Assembly: GCA_007694035.1 (NCBI GenBank)
Contig: RECM01000139.1
Location: 1 to 58,250 of the forward strand
Origin: Balneolaceae bacterium
GTDB lineage: Bacteria; Bacteroidota; Rhodothermia; Balneolales; Cyclonatronaceae
Reading direction: 5' to 3'
DNA length: 58,250 bases
Under the pieces are notes generated by a model that had not been told where the DNA came from, did no database searches, and saw only the letters and a program-made list of their open reading frames with translations. Positions 53,572 through 58,250 of the stretch are shown here, in pieces. Each line of letters begins with the position of its first letter. The stretch's first letter is position 1. A program made the position numbers and the translations under genes.

Positions 53572-54043
53572 CTTCGCGGGCTGTCCTGGCAAGTTTGGAT
53601 ATGTGATTGCGCACGGTGTCGGCCGTCTCATCGTCGAGGGCAGGAATCTCGTGCACGGTGGCCGCTGTGGAGATGGTTACCGACGATAGGCCGAAATACC
53701 TGAGGATGGGCCCCTGGCGGGTATCCACGTGCTGAATGCGGTTAACTGGGATCAGGGTTCTTTTGATGATGAATACTCCGCGCATCAGGTCGATCTCCGA
53801 CTCGGCTACCGTATAGCGCCATTTGCGCCAGCGCAGCTCCGGAATTATGGCGATATCGAACAGGGCAGTCATCAGTACAAAAAGGATTCCCAGCCATGCC
53901 GGCCACATAGGGAAATCTTCCGTAAAGACGAAAAACAGGTAGACGATGAGCATCGTTAAATAGAACATCAGACTGAACGCTGCATTGATCCGCCAGGCTG
54001 TTATGGCTTTGGGGTGTATATGTTCCCGGGGTTCTGGCCTCAT
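53564..54043 (-). CDS. Bacterial PH-domain membrane protein (YdbS-like)
   Basis: 159 residues: two N-terminal transmembrane helices (FSLMFYLTMLIVYLFFVF and MWPAWLGILFVLMTALFDIAII) followed by one bPH_2 domain (WRYTVAESEIDLMRGVFIIKRTLIPVNRIQHVDTRQGPILRYFGLSSVTISTAATVHEIPAL). It is the first gene of a two-gene operon with the YdbT-like protein, overlapping by 8 bases. Function not established. Confidence 0.85.
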   Translation of the reverse strand: MRPEPREHIHPKAITAWRINAAFSLMFYLTMLIVYLFFVFTEDFPMWPAWLGILFVLMTALFDIAIIPELRWRKWRYTVAESEIDLMRGVFIIKRTLIPVNRIQHVDTRQGPILRYFGLSSVTISTAATVHEIPALDDETADTVRNHISKLARTAREDV

Positions 54044-54145
54044 AATTTATCTAAAAAAAGTTCGGTACCTGCGGCAAATGCCGGCTGCCCGGTACAAATA
54101 ATAGTAATAATAAAGATACATAGAGTTTTGAAAAGCCCTCACGTG

Positions 54146-54228
54146 CTTCGACTTCGCCCTTCGACTCCACCCTTCGACTTCACTGCGTTTCGCTCAGGGT
54201 TGAGCTCAGGACTGCGCTCAGCATGACG
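54146..54228. repeat. REP-like CTTCGACT / GCTCAG intergenic element
   Basis: Three CTTCGACT-type steps (CTTCGACTTCGCC, CTTCGACTCCACC, CTTCGACTTCACTGCG) are followed by inverted GCTCAGGGTTGAGCTC and CTGCGCTCAGCATGACG. GAGCTC and the CGCTCAG/TGAGCTCAG pieces can pair. Elements of this wording are dispersed repeats in many Bacteroidota-type genomes. Only one copy is in this window. Confidence 0.6.
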
Positions 54229-54230
54229 TT

Positions 54231-54279
54231 GTCTTGTGTCTCAAGTCTTGCGTCTTGCGTCTCATGTCTTGCGTCTCAC
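54231..54279. repeat. CTTGCGTCT microsatellite-like array, left copy
   Basis: GTCTTGTGTCTCAAGTCTTG followed by further CGTCTTGCGTCTCATGTCTTGCGTC steps, a degenerate 7-9-bp repeat. A closely related array lies at 55341-55372 on the other side of the nucleotidase gene, in the same orientation. Confidence 0.75.
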
Positions 54280-54402
54280 AACTCTTCCATTCCAGCCTAA
54301 AAATACACTTTGACGAACTCAATAAAAACGATCGGCATTCCGGGGCATACCCCTTAACGACCGGTTTGGACAAACAGTACTGCCATTTGCCCGTGCATTG
54401 CG

Positions 54403-54410
54403 TATCTTTG
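54403..54410 (+). promoter_or_regulatory. -7 promoter box TATCTTTG of the nucleotidase gene
   Basis: An exact match to the Bacteroidota TAnnTTTG element, 23 bases before the TTG start. A TTTG at 54386-54389 upstream is spaced more closely than usual, so the -33 element is uncertain. Confidence 0.55.
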
Positions 54411-54433
54411 GCCCTGGTTAAAAAAAGGACGAT

Positions 54434-55129
54434 TTGAAAAAACCCGAATATATTTACTTTGATCTTGACGATACGCTTCTGGATCATAAGCGTGCCGAAA
54501 AGGCTGCGCTGCGCGATATATGGTATCATTACGATTACCTCCGGCAGATTAGTACGGTAAAACTGCAGACCGAATACCAAAAGGTGAACAAACTGCTGTG
54601 GGATGAGTACGGCAGCGGCAAAATTGACCGGGATGAGCTGCAGCGCAGACGTTTCCAGGACACACTCGAAAACCTGGGCTTCGACGGCTCTGTACACCGC
54701 GAGATGGGCCGGCGCTATATGGAGCGTTACCGCATGCACTGGCACTGGATCGAAGGGGCCGAGGAGGCGCTGAAAGATCTCTCGCGGCGGTACCGGGTAG
54801 GTTTTCTTACCAACGGGTTTTCGGAAACGCAGAAGCTGAAAGTTCGCAAGTTCGGGCTCGACCGTATATCCGATCACATCGTAATCTCGGAGGATGTAGG
54901 GGTGATGAAACCCGATCCGCGTATTTTCAAACACGCCACAAAACTGGCCGGAGTGGATGCCGCCTCCATACTGTACGTGGGCGACTCATGGACATCCGAT
55001 ATTCAGGGCGGAGCGGCCGCCGGCTGGAACACGGCCTGGTACGTAAAAGAACCGAACGGGGAGGAAGCGAAAAAAGCGCAATTCATTTTCAGCGATTTCG
55101 CCAAACTTACCGCCAAACTCCTCGATTGA
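54434..55129 (+). CDS. YjjG-like HAD-superfamily pyrimidine nucleotidase
   Basis: A cytoplasmic HAD phosphatase of 231 residues. Motif I is YFDLDDTLLDH (nucleophile Asp near residue 10), motif II FLTNGFSETQ, motif III lysine in DVGVMKPDPRIF, and motif IV ILYVGDSWTSDIQGG. The helical cap (IWYHYDYLRQI...WHWIEGAEEAL) and overall pattern match the YjjG noncanonical pyrimidine nucleotidase group. The start is TTG at 54434, supported by AGGA 6 bases upstream, and no ATG is available before motif I. It is flanked by CTTGCGTCT arrays on both sides. Confidence 0.85.
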   Translation: MKKPEYIYFDLDDTLLDHKRAEKAALRDIWYHYDYLRQISTVKLQTEYQKVNKLLWDEYGSGKIDRDELQRRRFQDTLENLGFDGSVHREMGRRYMERYRMHWHWIEGAEEALKDLSRRYRVGFLTNGFSETQKLKVRKFGLDRISDHIVISEDVGVMKPDPRIFKHATKLAGVDAASILYVGDSWTSDIQGGAAAGWNTAWYVKEPNGEEAKKAQFIFSDFAKLTAKLLD

Positions 55130-55151
55130 TCCTACCACGTCGTTCTAAGTG

Positions 55152-55186
55152 CTAAATCTGCAGACCATTATGGGCTGTAGATTTAG
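55152..55186 (+). terminator. Hairpin after the nucleotidase gene
   Basis: CTAAATCT and AGATTTAG form a perfect 8-bp stem extended by partly pairing GCAG/CTGT. No T-run follows, so terminator function is only likely. Confidence 0.5.
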
Positions 55187-55280
55187 GAAAATGACACGCG
55201 GTTTTGTTGGTTGGCTTTGAGTTAGGGATTCAGGGAGCAATCGAGCAATTGAGTTTGGAAGTGGATGGGAGAGTGCCCCC

Positions 55281-55350
55281 CTTCTGCCTCACGCCTTCTA
55301 ACTTCTGCCTTTTGCTTTTTGCCTTTTTACTGCCTTTTACGTCTTGTGTC
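55281..55350. repeat. Strand-asymmetric pyrimidine-rich repeat tract
   Basis: About 70 bases of near-repeats of CTTCTGCC, CTTTTGC, TTTTTGCC and TTTTTACTGCC run into the CTTGCGTCT array. The plus strand is almost free of runs of purines. Confidence 0.6.
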
Positions 55351-55372
55351 TTGCGTCTTGCGTCTCATATCC
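55341..55372. repeat. CTTGCGTCT microsatellite-like array, right copy
   Basis: GTCTTGTGTCTTGCGTCTTG then CGTCTCAT. It is like the left copy at 54231 with one internal step deleted, so the two arrays form a direct-repeat pair around the nucleotidase gene. Confidence 0.75.
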
Positions 55373-55467
55373 AACCGGGATGGAACAGCATAACCCTCTC
55401 AATTATCATGCGCATTCGCTCGCATTGGCCGTGACGATAATCTGAAAATACCAAGTGCAAAACCTCT

Positions 55468-55475
55468 TATATTTG
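55468..55475 (+). promoter_or_regulatory. -7 promoter box TATATTTG of purL
   Basis: An exact TAnnTTTG match, 29 bases before the first ATG of purL. The -33 element is not clear. Confidence 0.55.
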
Positions 55476-55504
55476 CCTGTCAGAAATTCGAACTTCCAAA
55501 ATCC

Positions 55505-57730
55505 ATGATGATGAAAGAACCCCTGGTCACCGCTGAACTTGCAAGGGAACACGGTCTGAACGACGAAGAATACGCCAAAATACAGGAATACCTGGGCCGC
55601 GTACCAACCTTTACCGAACTGGGGGTCTATTCGGTGATGTGGAGCGAGCACTGCTCCTACAAAAACTCCATTGCCGTGCTCAAAACCCTGCCGAAAAAAG
55701 GGCCGCACCTGCTGGTGGAAGCGGGCGAGGAGAACGCCGGGCTCGTCGATATCGGCGACGGCCTTGCCTGCGCCTTCAAGATCGAAAGCCATAACCATCC
55801 CTCGGCCGTTGAGCCCTACCAGGGCGCCGCAACCGGCGTGGGGGGCATCCACCGCGATATTTTCACCATGGGTGCGCGTCCGGTGGCGTCGCTGAACTCG
55901 CTGCGGTTCGGGTCGCTCAAAAATCCGCGCGTGCGCTATTTGTTTGATGGTGTGGTGCGGGGCATCGCAGACTATGGCAACTCTTTCGGGGTGCCTACCG
56001 TGGCCGGCGACATCTTTTTCGACGAAAGTTATGAGGGCAATCCGCTGGTGAACGCCATGAGCGTGGGACTGGTGAAAGTGGGCGAGACCGCCTCTGCCAT
56101 CGCGAAAGGCGAAGGCAATCCGGTCATCATCGTGGGCTCGAGCACTGGTCGCGACGGCATCCACGGGGCCACGTTTGCCTCCGAAGACCTCAGTGAAGAC
56201 AACGAATCGAAACGTCCGAATGTACAGGTGGGCGACCCCTTCACCGAAAAACTGCTTCTGGAAGCATCCCTCGAAGCCCTGAAGACCGGCGCCGTGGTCG
56301 GGATGCAGGACATGGGCGCGGCGGGCATAGCCTGCTCCACTTCCGAAATGAGCGCCAAGGGCAAGAGCGGCATGCGAATCGACCTCGACAAGGTGCCCAT
56401 GCGCGAGGAGGGGATGAGTGCCTACGAACTGCTGCTCTCGGAAAGCCAGGAGCGGATGCTGGTGGTGGCCGAAAAAGGCCGCGAGCAGGAGATCATCGAC
56501 ATCTACGAAAAATGGGACCTGAACGCCATTGTGATCGGCGAGGTGACCAGCGACGACAAGGTAGTCTATTACCGCGACGGTGAGATGAAGGCGAGCATCC
56601 CGGCCGATTCGCTTGTGCTGGGCGGCGGCGCACCGGTGTACATCCGCGAGACCAGGCGGCCCGGTTATCTCGACAAAAAGCACGCGTTCGATTTCACATC
56701 CCTAAAGCCCCCCACCGACTATAACGAAACCGTTCTGAACATGCTGGAATCGCCGAATGTGGCTTCGCGCCGCTGGGTGTTCGAGCAGTACGACCACATG
56801 GTGCGCACCAACACGGTAGTGGGACCGGGCCCGTCGGATGCGGCCGTGATACGCATCAAGGATTCAAACCGGGGCCTGGCGGTTAAGACCGACTGCAACG
56901 GCCGCTATGTATACCTGAACCCCAGGGTAGGCGGGCGTATTGCCGTTGCCGAGGCCGCGCGGAATGTGGTCTGTACCGGCGCGAAGCCTGTTGCTATTAC
57001 CAACTGTCTGAACTTCGGAAACCCCTACAAGCCGGAGGTATACTGGGTGTTCAAAGAGGCGGTGGGTGGTATGGGCGATGCATGCCTGGCGCTGCAGACC
57101 CCGGTAACGGGCGGCAATGTGAGCCTGTACAACGAAAACCCGAAAGGCGCGGTCTTCCCGACGCCAACCATCGGCATGCTGGGCATTATCGAGGATATGG
57201 ACCATGTGACCACGGCCGCGTTCACGGGCAAACACGAAATTCTCTATGTGGGGGCGCCCCGCCGGGGCCTTGGCGGATCCGAATACCTGAGCCACATCCA
57301 CGGCCTCACCGAAGGCGACGCTCCGCACCTTGATCTCGATTTTGAAGTAAACCTGCAATCGGCCCTGCTCGATGCGATCCGCGCCGGGTTGATCTGTTCG
57401 GCCCACGATATCTCCGACGGTGGCCTGGCCGTAACGCTGGCCGAGATGTGCATTTTTGGCGGCATCGGGGCCGGTATCGATCTGAACAAGCTTGGGGATG
57501 ATCCCGTGGAGGTACTTTTCAGCGAAGCCCAGTCGGGTGTGGTGGTGGCGGTTACCGGGGATGACCTGGAAAAAGCGACGGCGCATTTCGAGCGGGCGGC
57601 TGTGCCGGTGGTACACATCGGCCGTGCCGGTGGCAGTACCCTTGATCTGGGAGAACTCGTCTCGCTGCCGGTCGAAGCGATGAAGGATCGATATGAAGGA
57701 GCGATCCCGAAAGCGATGGAGGGACGGTAG
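55505..57730 (+). CDS. purL: Phosphoribosylformylglycinamidine synthase subunit PurL
   Basis: The fourth step of purine synthesis: ATP-dependent amidation of FGAR, working with PurS and PurQ, which are not in the window. The 741-residue small form shows [51 protein letters not shown], the second-half ATP site region ([30 protein letters not shown]) and the repeated half ([51 protein letters not shown]). The start is one of three consecutive ATG codons at 55505-55513. GC and codon bias are higher than in neighbouring genes. Confidence 0.96.
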   Translation: MMMKEPLVTAELAREHGLNDEEYAKIQEYLGRVPTFTELGVYSVMWSEHCSYKNSIAVLKTLPKKGPHLLVEAGEENAGLVDIGDGLACAFKIESHNHPSAVEPYQGAATGVGGIHRDIFTMGARPVASLNSLRFGSLKNPRVRYLFDGVVRGIADYGNSFGVPTVAGDIFFDESYEGNPLVNAMSVGLVKVGETASAIAKGEGNPVIIVGSSTGRDGIHGATFASEDLSEDNESKRPNVQVGDPFTEKLLLEASLEALKTGAVVGMQDMGAAGIACSTSEMSAKGKSGMRIDLDKVPMREEGMSAYELLLSESQERMLVVAEKGREQEIIDIYEKWDLNAIVIGEVTSDDKVVYYRDGEMKASIPADSLVLGGGAPVYIRETRRPGYLDKKHAFDFTSLKPPTDYNETVLNMLESPNVASRRWVFEQYDHMVRTNTVVGPGPSDAAVIRIKDSNRGLAVKTDCNGRYVYLNPRVGGRIAVAEAARNVVCTGAKPVAITNCLNFGNPYKPEVYWVFKEAVGGMGDACLALQTPVTGGNVSLYNENPKGAVFPTPTIGMLGIIEDMDHVTTAAFTGKHEILYVGAPRRGLGGSEYLSHIHGLTEGDAPHLDLDFEVNLQSALLDAIRAGLICSAHDISDGGLAVTLAEMCIFGGIGAGIDLNKLGDDPVEVLFSEAQSGVVVAVTGDDLEKATAHFERAAVPVVHIGRAGGSTLDLGELVSLPVEAMKDRYEGAIPKAMEGR

Positions 57731-57810
57731 GCGGCCTGCCGGTTGTGCCGGTACCGGCTGGATCAACTGGATACCTGATCAGGGATACGGATTGCCATAT
57801 TTTCACCAAT

Positions 57811-57833
57811 ATAGTGCATTAATTAAGCACTAT
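57811..57833. other. Inverted repeat ATAGTGC/GCACTAT downstream of purL
   Basis: A perfect 7-bp stem around a 9-base ATTAATTAA loop, 80 bases after purL, without a T-run. It could be an mRNA 3' stabiliser, a weak terminator or an operator. The rest of 57731-58021 is AT-rich and shows no gene. Confidence 0.5.
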
Positions 57834-57952
57834 GTAAAATGGGAATTGTGACGGATGCATACCGGAATGTTATCGGACACAAGAGCAGTTTTCAGCCGGA
57901 TATAAAACGACAAAAGTAAAGGGGTTGCTTGTGCAAATCACTGGTTTGGACT

Positions 57953-57993
57953 ATTATGCGACACACAGGGGAAAAGTTTATATGTCGCAGAAT
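57953..57993. other. attC-like hairpin before an AT-rich cassette-like gene
   Basis: ATTATGCGACA and TGTCGCAGAAT are complementary over 11 positions with one mismatch (7 perfect, TGCGACA/TGTCGCA) and enclose a 19-base loop. It lies 29 bases before the start of a small AT-rich gene. The geometry recalls integron recombination sites, but the GTTRRRY core is not matched convincingly. Confidence 0.35.
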
Positions 57994-58021
57994 TATATGT
58001 TATAGAGCATGGTTACCGACA

Positions 58022-58250
58022 ATGAGAAAATTCATATTCATATTAGCTGTCCTTTTTTTGTACACTCAGCCTTCTTATGGTTGTACATGTTTTGAAACAC
58101 CTTTCCAGGAAGCAATCGATTATGAAGAGATTTTTTTGGGTAGAGTTGTCAAGATTGAGGAGAAAAGAGAATTTTTTTCATCAGATTTTGACAAATATTG
58201 GGTTACGCATCTGGATGTTACAGAAAAGTGGAAGGGGGGCAGAAAAACCA
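58022..58250 (+). CDS. Small secreted protein, 3'-truncated by the window edge (absent from the ORF track)
   Basis: ATG 58022 opens a frame that stays open to the window end. It starts with a signal peptide (MRKFIFILAVLFLYTQPSYG) and continues CTCFETPFQEAIDYEEIFLG, then RVVKIEEKREFF...YWVTHLDVTEKWKGG. The mature CxC start, a central FLGRVVKI strand and a VTEKWKG strand resemble the bacterial TIMP/NTR-like secreted proteins (CxC...F.G.V....V...WKG). The sequence is clearly more AT-rich than the rest of the window, suggesting recent acquisition. The C-terminal half is not seen. Confidence 0.7.
   Translation, partial: MRKFIFILAVLFLYTQPSYGCTCFETPFQEAIDYEEIFLGRVVKIEEKREFFSSDFDKYWVTHLDVTEKWKGGRKT

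Larger units (their letters stand above)
54044..54433. other. 390-bp intergenic region with repeat elements
   Basis: Holds a REP-like TTCGACT-rich element, a CTTGCGTCT array and, near the end, a -7 box for the nucleotidase gene (each listed separately). The minus-strand ORF 54218-54934 is a repeat-derived and antisense artefact. Confidence 0.6.
55130..55504. other. 375-bp intergenic region before purL
   Basis: Contains a hairpin after the nucleotidase, a pyrimidine-rich stretch, a CTTGCGTCT array and the purL -7 box, each listed separately. No gene is seen. The ORF 55204-55434 is repeat-derived low-complexity sequence. Confidence 0.6.

Noticed and set aside
54218-54934. 238-codon minus-strand ORF
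   Set aside because: Its end is the translated CTTGCGTCT array (ETQDMRRKTQD type) and the rest is antisense to the nucleotidase.
55406-56683. 425-codon minus-strand ORF
   Set aside because: Antisense shadow of purL caused by its high GC third positions.
56864-57766. 300-codon minus-strand ORF
   Set aside because: Also antisense to purL; no recognisable motifs.

Overview
The window looks like a chromosomal segment from a marine or haloalkaline member of the Balneolota/Rhodothermota, or a close relative in the Bacteroidota-Ignavibacteria neighbourhood. The evidence is several secreted proteins that end in type IX secretion (T9SS) sorting domains of the 'NYPNPFNPST' kind, a TonB-dependent receptor with an N-terminal carboxypeptidase-like domain, a PorV-like protein, and promoter boxes of the Bacteroidota TAnnTTTG type. 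No tRNA, rRNA, CRISPR array, transposase or integrase is visible.

Layout. (1) 1-11.8 kb is a mixed housekeeping and secretion region: a 5'-truncated alkaline phosphatase, a protein of the family often labelled 3-methyladenine DNA glycosylase, a UbiA prenyltransferase, a thioredoxin-like protein, two T9SS-secreted proteins (one an HExxH metalloprotease), a class III aminotransferase, a redoxin, PdxH and TrmB. (2) 11.96-42.3 kb is one large sugar-utilisation island, made of two divergent operons on either side of a GntR/HutC regulator promoter region. The leftward operon (six genes, mostly overlapping) encodes two SDR dehydrogenases, a glucarate-dehydratase-like enolase-superfamily dehydratase, a metallo-beta-lactamase-fold hydrolase, an aldose-epimerase-like protein and an FAH-family hydrolase. 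Together these fit a non-phosphorylative route from a (deoxy)sugar through aldonate, 2-keto-3-deoxyaldonate and 2,4-diketo acid to pyruvate plus a hydroxy acid. The rightward operon (16 genes, about 24.6 kb) encodes the GntR regulator, a CUT1-type ABC importer (binding lipoprotein and two permeases at the front, ATPase at the very end), a TonB receptor / FnIII-T9SS / PorV-like triad, a secreted GH38-like glycosidase, a T9SS lipoprotein, and a set of enzymes without signal peptides: DUF4185, an (alpha/alpha)6 glycosidase, an esterase, a ROK kinase, a ManA-like isomerase and a GH78 alpha-L-rhamnosidase. My reading is that a rhamnose-containing and probably acylated glycan is bound and trimmed outside the cell, moved across the outer membrane by the triad and across the inner membrane by the ABC importer, dismantled in the cytoplasm, and its sugars oxidised or phosphorylated. 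No SusD is present. (3) 42.4-57.7 kb is general metabolism and envelope: citrate synthase, an M48 lipoprotein protease, a second TonB receptor, a membrane-anchored serine hydrolase, a phosphosugar mutase, a bacterial-PH-domain pair, a YjjG-like nucleotidase and PurL. (4) At the right edge the sequence becomes AT-rich. A hairpin of attC-like shape precedes a truncated small secreted-protein gene.

A recurrent oddity is short tandem repeats of different unit length in intergenic DNA: four 52-bp units at the 3' end of the glycosylase-like gene, 16-bp units in the leader of the thioredoxin-like gene, 31-bp units before the serine hydrolase, twelve degenerate units in exact 10-bp register after the PH-domain gene, and CTTGCGTCT arrays on both sides of the nucleotidase. 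All functions are read from motifs and context by eye. No database search was run.
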